This document shows positions 17,702 to 26,473 of a stretch of 64,000 bases of DNA, in pieces. Under the pieces are notes generated by a model that searched no databases, was not told the DNA's origin, and was given only the letters and a program-made list of their open reading frames with translations. A program made the translations under genes and the position numbers. The first letter of the stretch is position 1. Each line of letters opens with the position of its first letter. The DNA is from CAZKEW01 sp964558915 (lineage in GTDB: Bacteria; Acidobacteriota; Aminicenantia; Aminicenantales; UBA8522): positions 1-64,000 of the forward strand of contig CAZLFV010000003.1 in NCBI GenBank assembly GCA_964558915.1. Direction: 5' to 3'.

Positions 17702-18367
17702 ATGGTGAGTTATGAAGATGTCGCCAGCATGATCGACCATTCCTTGCTCAAGCCCAACCTGACTGACAAGGACGTTGAAGACGGCTGCAGGATTGCGGAC
17801 AAGTACAGGGTGGCCAGCGTCTGTGTCAGGCCGAGCGATGTCCGGCGGGCCGCCGAGATCCTGAAGACGAGCCCGGTCCGCGTGACCACGGTCATCGGGT
17901 TCCCTCATGGAGCGGCGACTACGCCGGTCAAAGTCTTCGAAGCAAAGGAAGCTATAGAGAACGGAGCGGTCGAGTTGGATGTTGTCCTCAACATCGGCAA
18001 GCTGAAATCGAGAGACTATGATTATGTGGAAGCGGACCTTCAGGCCGTGACTGCCGCCGCTCACGAGAAAAATGTCATCGTCAAGGTCATCTTCGAAAAC
18101 TGTTATCTTGATGACGAACAGAAAATCGCCGCCTGCCGGATCGCGAATGAGGTCGGCGTCGATTATATCAAAACATCAACAGGATTTGGGACGGGCGGCG
18201 CCGAAGACAGAGACTTGATCCTGATGAGAAAACACGCCCTGCCCTCCATCAAGTTGAAAGCTGCCGGAGGGATCCGGACCCTGGAGCGGGCCTTGGAGGT
18301 CAAGAACCTGGGCTGCTCGCGGATCGGAGCCACCGCGACAGTCGCAATTTTAGAGAAGCTCAAATAG
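17702..18367 (+). CDS. deoC: Deoxyribose-phosphate aldolase
   Basis: The 221-residue class I aldolase cleaves 2-deoxy-D-ribose 5-phosphate to glyceraldehyde 3-phosphate and acetaldehyde. The Schiff-base lysine lies in DYIKTSTGFGTGGA, and the second lysine in IKLKAAGGIRT; VTTVIGFPHGA and VELDVVLNIG are further family motifs. Length is typical. Start ATG 17702 follows GGAGGA. It fits a pentose-handling neighbourhood although its substrate comes from nucleoside salvage. Confidence 0.94.
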   Translation: MVSYEDVASMIDHSLLKPNLTDKDVEDGCRIADKYRVASVCVRPSDVRRAAEILKTSPVRVTTVIGFPHGAATTPVKVFEAKEAIENGAVELDVVLNIGKLKSRDYDYVEADLQAVTAAAHEKNVIVKVIFENCYLDDEQKIAACRIANEVGVDYIKTSTGFGTGGAEDRDLILMRKHALPSIKLKAAGGIRTLERALEVKNLGCSRIGATATVAILEKLK

Positions 18368-18430
18368 CCCCACTTTTCAGTTTCATTTTGCCAACCCCCT
18401 GAGCCGATAGAGCGGTCTTCTGTTCGGCAT

Positions 18431-19246
18431 CTATGCCCTTTCTTTTTTCAGTTTTTCCCGGGCTTCAGCGAACATCGGCTCGGCATATTCCGAGGGCCAG
18501 GTGCGGTCCTCGAAGCTCCTCTTTTCGATCAGGCTTAAGAATCCCTTGAATTCGTCAAAATAGGAGCCGTAGATGTGGAAGCTGTCCACAAGGTCGGCGT
18601 AGCGGCCCAGGCGCACTGGGCGGCCGATTTTAGAGCTGATTTTCCGAGCGATGGTGCGCTGCAGGTCTGTGATGGCAAAAACATTCATGTAGGCGGCTTT
18701 ATAGGCGTCCCTGGAGCGCCAGTGCGTGTTCATGTTGAGGATGAGTTCTCCTCGGTCATCGGCGAGAAGCCGGCACCAGAGACGCTGGAGGCAGGGCGGA
18801 TCATATGTCGGAGGGTCAAGTTTGGGATTCCAGGTGATGGCTTGAGCCCGGCGGGAGTGTCCGGCCTGGCTGAGCTTCTCGACGATATAGTTGATCTGGT
18901 CGATCGTCTGGCCTTCGATCTCATAAGCGAAAAGGCGCTTGTGATAGGTATAAGTCCACTTGCCCTCCTCTGGAGAAATCCAATGGTCGTGGACTCCGTT
19001 GACGACTTCCTGACGATAAACCTCAAGGTCCTCCAGCCCGCCCGGGAATGCACGATGAATCCGCGGCTCGGCAAAAGGATCCTCCACCACCCACATCATC
19101 GTGCAGTCTTTGCTGGGTGGGTCGCCCGGTTTGTCATACTCGGTCTTGATGGCGATGCCTTTATCCCAGCAGGCTAAGACAGCCTTTTCCCAGGCCTCCG
19201 GCAGAGTCTTCCCGGAGACGTACAAAGTTGGAATCTGGCCGTGCAT
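18431..19246 (-). CDS. ThyA-family thymidylate synthase-like protein
   Basis: The 271-residue protein belongs to the ThyA fold and is short, like archaeal forms. Conserved positions are the phosphate-binding arginines in GHSRRAQA, catalytic Cys in YDPPCLQRLW, R-S-x-D in HWRSRDAY, the pyrimidine-selecting Asn in AAYMNVFA and His/Tyr in FHIYGSYF. The Asn favours dUMP over dCMP. The Gln before R-S is replaced by Trp. It would methylate dUMP using methylene-tetrahydrofolate, yet a ThyX-like protein is also encoded at 57.8 kb. It is transcribed alone, opposite to its neighbours. Confidence 0.75.
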   Translation of the reverse strand: MHGQIPTLYVSGKTLPEAWEKAVLACWDKGIAIKTEYDKPGDPPSKDCTMMWVVEDPFAEPRIHRAFPGGLEDLEVYRQEVVNGVHDHWISPEEGKWTYTYHKRLFAYEIEGQTIDQINYIVEKLSQAGHSRRAQAITWNPKLDPPTYDPPCLQRLWCRLLADDRGELILNMNTHWRSRDAYKAAYMNVFAITDLQRTIARKISSKIGRPVRLGRYADLVDSFHIYGSYFDEFKGFLSLIEKRSFEDRTWPSEYAEPMFAEAREKLKKERA

Positions 19247-19373
19247 TTTAACCTCCCGCTTTCAGGATTCGTTTATTTCCCGCTTTTATCATAGGAATCA
19301 AACAAGGTCAACTTGCTCGTAGATTGGAACAGCAACATTGCTTCTGCGGTCATTTTGGGCTGAGGCCCTTCTC

Positions 19374-19402
19374 TTGCCAGCGAGTATTTTTCTTTATATG
19401 AT
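19374..19402 (+). promoter_or_regulatory. Putative promoter of the small ferritin-like gene
   Basis: TTGCCA at 19374-19379 and TATGAT at 19397-19402 are separated by 17 bases, each one mismatch from sigma-70 consensus, 24 bases before ATG 19426. Consensus match only. Confidence 0.5.
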
Positions 19403-19425
19403 AAAAACTCAGAAGGGAGAACCGC

Positions 19426-19650
19426 ATGAAAGAAGCCAAGAATCCTCCGAGAACAAGGCCACTCAACCTCGATGATTTTTTGGACTTGGGCATTAAGCTT
19501 GAGGAGGCCTTTTGTGCCTGTTATGAAGGCCTTAGCCGCATTTCTTCTGACGAGGATCTTGCCTGGAGATTAAACAAGATGGCCCGGGAAGACAAGACCC
19601 ATACCCAAAGCCTGAAGGAAATCATCCTGGAGCAAGAGGGAAAACGCTAG
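19426..19650 (+). CDS. Half-size ferritin-like (rubrerythrin-type) two-helix protein
   Basis: The 74 residues form two predicted helices. The first has Glu residues in KLEEAFCACYEGL and the second AREDKTHTQSLKEI, close to the E-E-K-x-H-x-x-x-L iron motif of rubrerythrin-like proteins. This is half a four-helix bundle, so a metal site would need dimerisation, as in the encapsulated-ferritin type. Start ATG 19426 follows AAGGGAG. It has its own promoter. Iron or peroxide handling is inferred; four other ferritin-like proteins are encoded in the window. Confidence 0.65.
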   Translation: MKEAKNPPRTRPLNLDDFLDLGIKLEEAFCACYEGLSRISSDEDLAWRLNKMAREDKTHTQSLKEIILEQEGKR

Positions 19651-19726
19651 GGGACGCGTTCACGCTCTTGATAATCCGACCCTTGGAACACAGAGTCTAA
19701 TGTTTGGGGAGAGGAGTCGCCGGCGA

Positions 19727-20110
19727 TTACCTCTTCTTGAGAAGGGGCGATAGAAGCAGGACGACGCCGATCGCGATGAGAATAAGGGGCCACCACTCGA
19801 AGAATCCGATGAGATGGGCGCCACCAACGATCGCGAGCACAAGCCCGGCAATAAGCCTTCCTGTCTGGGTCTTCTGGTAGGCCGGAGAGAAGCAGCTGAC
19901 CAGAAACTCCAGAATGAAGATTCCGCCGAGTCCGACCAAAAAATAGGCCCACCAGTCTGCCCAGGAAATCCGGTCCATTTGGGTTAAGAGAAAAAGGACT
20001 CCCAAGAGAATAAGAACCAGCCCTCCCGTCAGCCGCGGAGACGGAGTCTCTTTTGGTTTTGGCTGCCCGAGAGGCCTGCCTGTTTCACTAGTCTTGACGT
20101 CTTCGCCCAT
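19727..20110 (-). CDS. Small polytopic membrane protein (LiaF/DUF5668-like transmembrane region)
   Basis: The 127-residue protein has a Pro/Thr-rich N-terminal tail, then about four hydrophobic segments (LTGGLVLILLGVLFLLTQMD, FLVGLGGIFILEFLVSCF, LIAGLVLAIVGGAHLIGF, LILIAIGVVLLLSPLL). The repeated G-x-x-L-I-x-x-G pattern resembles the LiaF-type membrane region. An upstream in-frame ATG (20125) overlaps the Shine-Dalgarno AAGGAG of ATG 20110, so the latter is preferred. Function unknown. Confidence 0.65.
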   Translation of the reverse strand: MGEDVKTSETGRPLGQPKPKETPSPRLTGGLVLILLGVLFLLTQMDRISWADWWAYFLVGLGGIFILEFLVSCFSPAYQKTQTGRLIAGLVLAIVGGAHLIGFFEWWPLILIAIGVVLLLSPLLKKR

Positions 20111-20177
20111 GGTTTTCTCCTTCACTTTTCAATACCACAGCCGGCAGGCAAGGTCAATGAGGCGTGAGAAAAACGAT

Positions 20178-20206
20178 TTGCTCTTGGGGCTGATTTTGGC
20201 TAAAAT
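20178..20206 (+). promoter_or_regulatory. Putative promoter of the ubiA-type gene
   Basis: TTGCTC at 20178-20183 and TAAAAT at 20201-20206 have a 17-base spacer and end 14 bases before ATG 20221. Consensus match only; TAAAAT at this position recurs before other genes here. Confidence 0.45.
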
Positions 20207-20220
20207 GACGGGAAACAGGA

Positions 20221-21096
20221 ATGAAACTTAGAGCGATCCTCAGGTCGATGCGGCCGGCCCAATGGACAAAGAACTTCTTCGTGTTCGCCGCTTTAATTTT
20301 TGCTCAAAAGTTTTTCTCCGTTCCTTTGCTCCTGAAATCTTTGGCCGCTTTTCTTGTGTTTTGTCTGATTTCCGGGGGCCTTTATATCTTCAATGACCTC
20401 CGGGACCGCGAGGAAGACCAGGCTCACCCCAAGAAATCTCAAAGGCCGATTGCCAGAGGGGATCTGAGTTCGACTGCGGCGCTGGCCACATTCCTGGTTT
20501 TAAGCGCGGGGAGTTTCGCTTTGGCGTTTTTCCTGAATCGTAATTTTTTTATTGCCGTCCTGGTCTACTTCGTTCTCCAAGTTGCCTATTCCCTGAAATT
20601 GAAACAGGTTGTTATCCTAGATATCTTTATCATTGCCGCTGGGTTCGTCATTCGCGTAGTTGCGGGAGGCCTGGTCATTGCTGTCCCGATTTCTTCCTGG
20701 CTGCTTATCTGCACAACTCTCCTGGCCCTTTTCCTGGCCATGAGCAAAAGGCGGCATGAGCTTGTCCTTCTTGAAGACAAGGCGACCGATCATAGACCCA
20801 TTCTCAAGGAGTACAGCGCCTATCTTCTTGACCAGATGATTGCCGTCGTGACTGCGTCAACTCTCATTGCCTATTGCCTATACACAATATCGGCAGAGAC
20901 TGTCGAAAAGTTTGGGACCGAGCATCTAGTCTGGACGTCTGCTTTTGTCCTTTACGGCATTTTTCGGTATCTCTACCTGGTCCATCAACAGGGCAAAGGC
21001 GGAAGCCCTGAAGAGCTGGTCCTGCGAGACAAGCCACTCCTATTGAACATCGTGCTCTGGATCGGCACGGTCATCCTCATCATTTATTTGAGGTAG
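20221..21096 (+). CDS. UbiA-family prenyltransferase, decaprenyl-phosphate phosphoribosyltransferase-like
   Basis: The 291-residue integral membrane enzyme has the first Asp motif in NDLRDREEDQAHPKK followed by RPIARG, which is the signature of the DPPR synthase subgroup (Rv3806c type). That subgroup transfers phosphoribose from PRPP to polyprenyl phosphate, the first step towards decaprenylphosphoryl-arabinose or ribose. About eight to nine transmembrane helices are visible. DprE1/E2 partners are not in the window. A quinone or heme prenyltransferase is less likely given the H-P-x-K-x-x-R-P-I-A motif. Confidence 0.8.
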   Translation: MKLRAILRSMRPAQWTKNFFVFAALIFAQKFFSVPLLLKSLAAFLVFCLISGGLYIFNDLRDREEDQAHPKKSQRPIARGDLSSTAALATFLVLSAGSFALAFFLNRNFFIAVLVYFVLQVAYSLKLKQVVILDIFIIAAGFVIRVVAGGLVIAVPISSWLLICTTLLALFLAMSKRRHELVLLEDKATDHRPILKEYSAYLLDQMIAVVTASTLIAYCLYTISAETVEKFGTEHLVWTSAFVLYGIFRYLYLVHQQGKGGSPEELVLRDKPLLLNIVLWIGTVILIIYLR

Positions 21097-21102
21097 AAGC
21101 CT

Positions 21103-22185
21103 TTGGCCTCGGCAAAAGTCGCCGTTTTGAAGACATCACCGGAAACTGTTCTATCCGACTACAGGACTCTGATGCATCTGGCAGAGTACCAGAAATACCT
21201 GCCCAAGGATAGGGACACGGCCCTTAAAATCAATATCACCTGGCATTATTATTATCCCGCCTGTTCCACTCCTCCCTGGCAGCTCGAAGGAGTCATCAAG
21301 ACTCTGCTCGAGGATGGCTACAAGAGGGAGCTCCTTCACGCCTGCCATAACCGAACGGTCGTTGTCTCCGCTAAAAAAGGAGAAAGAAACAACAAGCACC
21401 TCCCGGTCGTCCAGAAATACGGTCTGCGGAACATCCACCTTTATGAGGGCGAACAGTGGACGAGATACGAACCCAAGGCAAAGATGAGGGTGCTCGACCA
21501 GATCTTTCCGCGGGGCATCGAAATTCCCAAACGGCTTATCGGTGAGAATATCGTTCATCTTCCGACCATGAAAACTCACGTCTTTACCACGATGACCGGA
21601 GCAATGAAGAATGCCTTCGGCGGGCTGCTCCACGAGCGCAGACACTGGACTCATTCGGTGATCCATGAGACGCTGGTCGATCTTTTAACCATCCAGAAGG
21701 AAATTCATCCGGGGATCTTCGCCGTGATGGACGGGACCATCGCCGGCGACGGGCCGGGTCCGCGGTGCATGGTGCCGTTCATTAAAAACTATATCCTGGC
21801 CAGCGCCGACCAGGTAGCTATCGACGCCGTCTCAGCCAAGATGATGGGTTTTGACCCCCTTGCTCTTCCGTTCATCCGGATCGCCCATGAATCCGGCCTG
21901 GGTTGCGGCAACCCGAACGAGATTGAGGTCGTAGGCGAAGATATCCGGGAGGTCAATTTCCATTTCCGGGCCTCCCAGAATACTTTCGCCAGTTACGGCC
22001 AGAAGCTCATCTACTGGGGACCGCTCAAACCCCTGGAAAAATTCTTGCTCAGGACGGTCCTGGCTCCGTGGTCCTACGCGGCCTCGGTCATTTTTCATGA
22101 TTGGATCTGGCATCCCGCGATCGGAAAGCATCGGACCAGCAGGATTCTCCAAACGTCCTGGGGCAAGCTCTTCCAGAGTTACTGA
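21103..22185 (+). CDS. DUF362 domain protein
   Basis: The 360-residue protein contains the DUF362 pattern: NIVHLPTMKTHVFTTMTGAM then KNAFGG and later VMDGTIAGDGPGP, with DAVSAKMMGFDP. Unlike many DUF362 proteins it has no ferredoxin-type Cys clusters. TTG start at 21103 is preceded by GAGGT; it lies six bases after the UbiA gene, so the two are co-transcribed. The biochemical role of DUF362 is not established. The pairing suggests a role related to the lipid-linked sugar made by its neighbour. Confidence 0.72.
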   Translation: MASAKVAVLKTSPETVLSDYRTLMHLAEYQKYLPKDRDTALKINITWHYYYPACSTPPWQLEGVIKTLLEDGYKRELLHACHNRTVVVSAKKGERNNKHLPVVQKYGLRNIHLYEGEQWTRYEPKAKMRVLDQIFPRGIEIPKRLIGENIVHLPTMKTHVFTTMTGAMKNAFGGLLHERRHWTHSVIHETLVDLLTIQKEIHPGIFAVMDGTIAGDGPGPRCMVPFIKNYILASADQVAIDAVSAKMMGFDPLALPFIRIAHESGLGCGNPNEIEVVGEDIREVNFHFRASQNTFASYGQKLIYWGPLKPLEKFLLRTVLAPWSYAASVIFHDWIWHPAIGKHRTSRILQTSWGKLFQSY

Positions 22186-22195
22186 GCTTGACCGG

Positions 22196-22930
22196 TCAGT
22201 TCTTCAGGAAGCGCAGGCTTTTTGGCTCTTTCTCGAGATGGAAAACGATCAGGCTCTGCAGGGTTTTCTTGATGAGATCAAGCTGGTTGGCTTGGAAAGG
22301 CAAAGTGCCTTTTTTTGGGGGGGCATTTTTTTTGGCCCAGGCCAGGAACGGGACAATCTCCGGTGAGGTGGTCACCTTTTTTTGGGGAGAGCAGCCGTCG
22401 CAGTGGATCCCGTCCATTTTTGGGGAGAGCCAGCCGCCTTCGGGAAGTTTCTTGCGGCACTTCTTACACCTGCGGAAATCAGGGAGAAGACCGTTGATCT
22501 GGAGAATCCAGGCTTCAAAGTAACGGCTCAAGAAGTCAATATCTCCCCCTGCCTTGATGGCCCTCAGGACGGAAAGAAAAAGCCTGAAGAGGACTTCTTC
22601 CTTGGCCCGGGCCGGGAAGAATTCCTCGACGAGTTCGGCAAAATAAGACAGCGTGCAGGATGTCCTGAAGTCCTTGGGAACGTCGAAGAAAGACTCGAGG
22701 AGGTCGCACTGACTGACTGTGACCAGGTCTTTCCTTTCTTTCTCGTAATAAAAAACTCTAACCAGAGACATTTGTTCGAGGCTGCTTCCAAAACGGTTCC
22801 CAAATTTCCTTGCGCCTTTGGCCATGCCTCGGAGGAGGCCCTTGTCACGCGAAAAAAAGGCAACGATCTTATCCTGTTCCCCGACATTGAAGCTGCGCAG
22901 GACTATGGCCTCGGATTGATCGATGGGCAT
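22196..22930 (-). CDS. recO: DNA repair and recombination mediator RecO
   Basis: The 244-residue protein has an N-terminal OB fold (EAIVLRSFNVGEQDKIVAFF, GLLRGMAKGARK), a helical middle and a four-Cys zinc site (CKKCRKKL, HCDGCSP). RecO loads RecA on SSB-coated DNA with RecR. It is the last gene of a minus-strand run after the NtrX-like regulator, 14 bases apart. Length and motifs are typical. Confidence 0.9.
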   Translation of the reverse strand: MPIDQSEAIVLRSFNVGEQDKIVAFFSRDKGLLRGMAKGARKFGNRFGSSLEQMSLVRVFYYEKERKDLVTVSQCDLLESFFDVPKDFRTSCTLSYFAELVEEFFPARAKEEVLFRLFLSVLRAIKAGGDIDFLSRYFEAWILQINGLLPDFRRCKKCRKKLPEGGWLSPKMDGIHCDGCSPQKKVTTSPEIVPFLAWAKKNAPPKKGTLPFQANQLDLIKKTLQSLIVFHLEKEPKSLRFLKN

Positions 22931-22944
22931 GGGTTGTTTAAAGA

Positions 22945-24306
22945 CTATGCCGCCAGTGTGATGTTCAGCGCTCTTATTCTCTCCCTCAAAATGGCCTCGT
23001 CGATTCTCAGGTCGGAAGCGGCCCTGGGGATTTCCCAGTTGTTCCGTATCAGAGCCCGGCGGATGTAGTGCCTCTCAAACTGCTCTGTGGCTTTTTCCAA
23101 GGAGTGACCCTCGAAGAAGTCGGAGATGTACTCGAGTTCCCTGGTCTCAACGAGAAGAGAGAGATGAGAGCTTTTGATTTCGTCCTCCTGGATCATGATG
23201 ACGAACCGCTCGATGACGTTCATCAACTCGCTGACGTTTCCGGGCCAGACATATTTCAAAAAAGCGCCCAGGGCCTCCCGGCTCATGGTTTTAGGCTTTT
23301 TCCCATATTCCTCGGAGAAATGCTGGAGGAAGTGGTTGATCAAAAGCGGGATGTCCTCAGGCCGTTCTCGAAGAGGAGGAAGGGCCAGCGTAATAATGTT
23401 GAGTTTGAAGTAGAGGTCTTCGCGGAATCTTCCCTGAGACACCGCCTCCCTCAGATTCTTGCTCGTTGCGGCCATGACGCGGGTGTTGAAGGGAATCAGG
23501 TCACCGGCTCCTATGGGCTCGAATCGCTGTTCTTCTAGGGCCCGGACGAGCTTCGCCTGAATCTTGAGGCTTAAATCGCCAGCCTCATCCAGGAAAAGCG
23601 TCCCTCCGTCTGCCAGGAGGAGTTTGCCTTTTTTGTCCTTGTGGGCCTGAGGAAGGGCCCCTTTGACGTAGCCAAAAAGCTCGCTTTCCATCAGGTCATC
23701 GGGAATGGCCGAGCAGTTGATCTCGAGGAATTTCTTTTCCTTGCGGGCACTTGCCTGATGGATCAGACGGGCAACGAGTTCTTTTCCCGTGCCGTTCTCC
23801 CCGAAGATCAGGACCCGGCCGTTTGAAGCGGCAGCCTGGTCGATCGCCTTCCTCAGCTCCCGGATGGACCGGCTTTCGCCAACGAGGTAATATTTGGACC
23901 TCAGCTGTTCGCGAAGCCGGATGTTTTCTTCCTCCAGCTTTTTCTGCCGCAGCGCATTCCGGACCGTTAGGACGACTTTTTCCAGCGACAAGGGCTTTTC
24001 TAAAAAGTCGTGGGCCCCCAGCTTGGTGGCTGTGACAGCAGTTTCGATCGTGCCGTGGCCGGAGATCATCACCACCTGAGGGTTGTCCTCCATCGTCTTT
24101 ATTTTTTTGAGGACGTCGATTCCGCTCATCCCAGGGAGCCAGATATCCAGCAAGACAAGGTCGACATTCTGATTCTTCAACAATTCCAGGCCTTCTTCTC
24201 CGGTCTCTGCAGTTTTGACCAGAAAGCCTTCATCTTCCAGGATTCCTTTAAGCGAGGTGCCGATGCTGAGTTCGTCGTCGATGATCAAGATGTTTTCTTT
24301 GGTCAT
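22945..24306 (-). CDS. NtrX-like response regulator with AAA+ domain and degenerate GAFTGA motif
   Basis: The 453-residue protein has a receiver (phospho-acceptor D54 in LLDIWLPG), an AAA+ domain (Walker A GENGTGKE at 169-176, Walker B GGTLFLDEAGD) and a Fis-type HTH at the end (EIPRAASDLRIDEAILRERI). The sigma-54-contacting GAFTGA loop reads GALPQA (216-221). In alphaproteobacterial NtrX the loop is also lost and the protein works with sigma-70, so sigma-54 activation is unlikely here. It overlaps the kinase gene by four bases. Confidence 0.88.
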   Translation of the reverse strand: MTKENILIIDDELSIGTSLKGILEDEGFLVKTAETGEEGLELLKNQNVDLVLLDIWLPGMSGIDVLKKIKTMEDNPQVVMISGHGTIETAVTATKLGAHDFLEKPLSLEKVVLTVRNALRQKKLEEENIRLREQLRSKYYLVGESRSIRELRKAIDQAAASNGRVLIFGENGTGKELVARLIHQASARKEKKFLEINCSAIPDDLMESELFGYVKGALPQAHKDKKGKLLLADGGTLFLDEAGDLSLKIQAKLVRALEEQRFEPIGAGDLIPFNTRVMAATSKNLREAVSQGRFREDLYFKLNIITLALPPLRERPEDIPLLINHFLQHFSEEYGKKPKTMSREALGAFLKYVWPGNVSELMNVIERFVIMIQEDEIKSSHLSLLVETRELEYISDFFEGHSLEKATEQFERHYIRRALIRNNWEIPRAASDLRIDEAILRERIRALNITLAA

Positions 24307-26468
24307 GCGGGAAGCTGGATGATGAATTTTGCGCCGGTTGGAGAGTTGTTTTCTACGCGGATTGTTCCACTGTGTTCTCGGATAATCTGGCTGGCGATGG
24401 AGAGTCCCAAGCCCGTGCCCTTCTTTTTAGTTGAGAAGTAGGGCAGGAAAAGCTTGGTTTTGTCCTCGACCGAGATTCCCGGCCCGGTGTCCGAGATCTC
24501 GATATTCACTTGCTGTTGCTTCTTTTCGAAAACAGCCCGGACCTGGATTTTCCCTTTCTTGTTCATTGCTTCGATGGCATTGTCGAAGATGTTGATCAGG
24601 ACTCTTTTGATCTGGTCGGGATCAAGCTGAAGAGGAGAGGGGAGGTCCGAGGCGAGGTCAGTTTCAAAATCGACCTGGCCAAAAATGCCCCGGAAAAGGG
24701 AGACTGTCTGATCCACGAGCGTGCGGAGGTCGGTGGGCTTGAACTCCACCTTGGGCATCCGGGCGAAGTTGGAAAATTCGTCGACTAAGGATTTAATAGC
24801 CCGGGTCTCTTGGATGATTGTCTTGGCTCCCTCCTCGATGATGTCCGGGGAAGTTCTTTCGCTCTTTCTCAGGGTCTTGATAATCCTTTCCGCCGAGAGC
24901 TGAATCGGGGTCAGCGGGTTCTTAATCTCGTGAGCCACCCTCTGGGCGACCTCCTTCCAGGTGGCGATTTTTTGGGCCTTGATGAGCTGGGTGAGGTCAT
25001 CGAACACGACGATCATGCCGGAAAAACCGCCGTCGGCCTCTTCCAGGGGAGAAAGAGCCAGCGCCACAGTTGTGGTCTGGCCGTTTGATGAAATATGGAT
25101 TTCTTTCTCCGCCAGTCGATACTTGTTCTTCATGCCCCAGGCGATATTCTTGGTGACCTCGGCATACTTGTCCTCTCCGAAGACCTCGGTGAAGCTTTTC
25201 CCGACGGGATTCCCCTCCCCAAGAGCCAGCATTTCTCGGGCAGAGGGATTGATCGTGGTGATATTTCCCTGGGCATCCAGGGTAATCACGCCGGTGGTCA
25301 CATTATTGAGGACGGTCTCGATATACTGCTTTCTATTCTCGAGCTCGGATGTTTTCTGGGCGATTTTCCTCTCGCTTTCCTTAAGGTCATAGATCATCTG
25401 GTTAAACGAGTCGATGAGCGTCCCCAGCTCGTCGGAAGCCGGGTCTTCGACGCGTACATCCAAATTTCCCTTGGAAACTTCCTTGGTGGCCTGAGCGAGC
25501 TTTTCGATCGGAACCGTAATTCCTTTGGCCAGATGGATGCCGATCCAGCTGGCGGCGAAAACAATGAGCAGAGTGATAAATATCAAGCTGATGATATAGA
25601 AGGTTTTGACCGTTATTTTTCGCGGAATGAGAAGCCGGTATCTTTGGACGTAGGAGTCGATAGTGTTGATTTTCTGGGCATAGCTTTGAGGAAAGAATTT
25701 TCCGGTGGTCACCAGGACATTCCCTTCGTTGGGGAGAGAAAAGGAGACTCCGCGCCGGATCATCTCACCGTTCCCCATTGGCTCGAAGCTGCGAAAAGTC
25801 TCGCCGGCCTGAGCCTTTGCCACGGCACTCGCTTGAATGGGTTTGTAGTCCTGGAGGGGGAGGTTGGGATTGAGGTAGGTAAACAATTCCTCGTCTCCCA
25901 GATAAATGCCGATTTCGTCCAGGCTGTATTCGGTCAGCTTTCTGCGGATAAAATCTCTGAGCAGCAGTCTGTTCTCCAGTCGAACCAGCTGCTGACTGCT
26001 GATATTTTCGCTGAGCACGATGGCGTAATGAGAAGCGGCTTCTTCGGCGTTGGCATAGGCGCTTTCGGCCAGGCTCTTGGTATCCTCTAGAATCTTGTCA
26101 AACGGAGTTTTGAACCAGAGTTCGATGTTGCGGCTGATTAGGTCGCTGGCAAAAAAGAAGAGAAGAAGGGTGGGAATAAAAGAGAGGGCGATAAAAAACA
26201 GCACCAATTTCGTCTTGAAATGAGAGCCGACGATTTTTTGCTTTCTCTCAAGGTAGAGCTTGATCAGGTTCCGTCCCAGGACGAAGAGGAGGACAAGGAA
26301 GAGCACGAGGACAATAACCTGCATAGAAGAGAGAAGAACGTCCATGACCGAGGTGGGAGAGATCTCCTGCGACTCGCGGATATAGATTTCAATGGCAAAA
26401 AAAACGATGACAAGCAGGATGATAAACGCCGCGATGAACCGCGGTCCTTTTTTCTTTTCTTTCTCCAT
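24303..26468 (-). CDS. NtrY-like membrane sensor histidine kinase
   Basis: The 721-residue kinase has two N-terminal transmembrane helices, a third at about 90-112, an extracytoplasmic sensor, a helix near residue 300, then HAMP (GITVPIEKLAQATKEV), PAS (LNNVTTGVITLDAQGNIT), HisKA with RVAHEIKNPLTPIQLSAE and an HATPase with DTGPGIS and GTGLGLSI. This order is that of NtrY. It partners the regulator whose gene overlaps its end. The signal is unknown; NtrYX systems elsewhere respond to nitrogen, redox or envelope conditions. Confidence 0.9.
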   Translation of the reverse strand: MEKEKKKGPRFIAAFIILLVIVFFAIEIYIRESQEISPTSVMDVLLSSMQVIVLVLFLVLLFVLGRNLIKLYLERKQKIVGSHFKTKLVLFFIALSFIPTLLLFFFASDLISRNIELWFKTPFDKILEDTKSLAESAYANAEEAASHYAIVLSENISSQQLVRLENRLLLRDFIRRKLTEYSLDEIGIYLGDEELFTYLNPNLPLQDYKPIQASAVAKAQAGETFRSFEPMGNGEMIRRGVSFSLPNEGNVLVTTGKFFPQSYAQKINTIDSYVQRYRLLIPRKITVKTFYIISLIFITLLIVFAASWIGIHLAKGITVPIEKLAQATKEVSKGNLDVRVEDPASDELGTLIDSFNQMIYDLKESERKIAQKTSELENRKQYIETVLNNVTTGVITLDAQGNITTINPSAREMLALGEGNPVGKSFTEVFGEDKYAEVTKNIAWGMKNKYRLAEKEIHISSNGQTTTVALALSPLEEADGGFSGMIVVFDDLTQLIKAQKIATWKEVAQRVAHEIKNPLTPIQLSAERIIKTLRKSERTSPDIIEEGAKTIIQETRAIKSLVDEFSNFARMPKVEFKPTDLRTLVDQTVSLFRGIFGQVDFETDLASDLPSPLQLDPDQIKRVLINIFDNAIEAMNKKGKIQVRAVFEKKQQQVNIEISDTGPGISVEDKTKLFLPYFSTKKKGTGLGLSIASQIIREHSGTIRVENNSPTGAKFIIQLPA

Positions 26469-26473
26469 TGCGT

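Noticed and set aside
25095..26090. 331-codon plus-strand open frame opposite the NtrY-like gene
   Set aside because: It lies wholly antisense to a well-supported kinase and shows no family motifs; long antisense frames are common in this codon usage.
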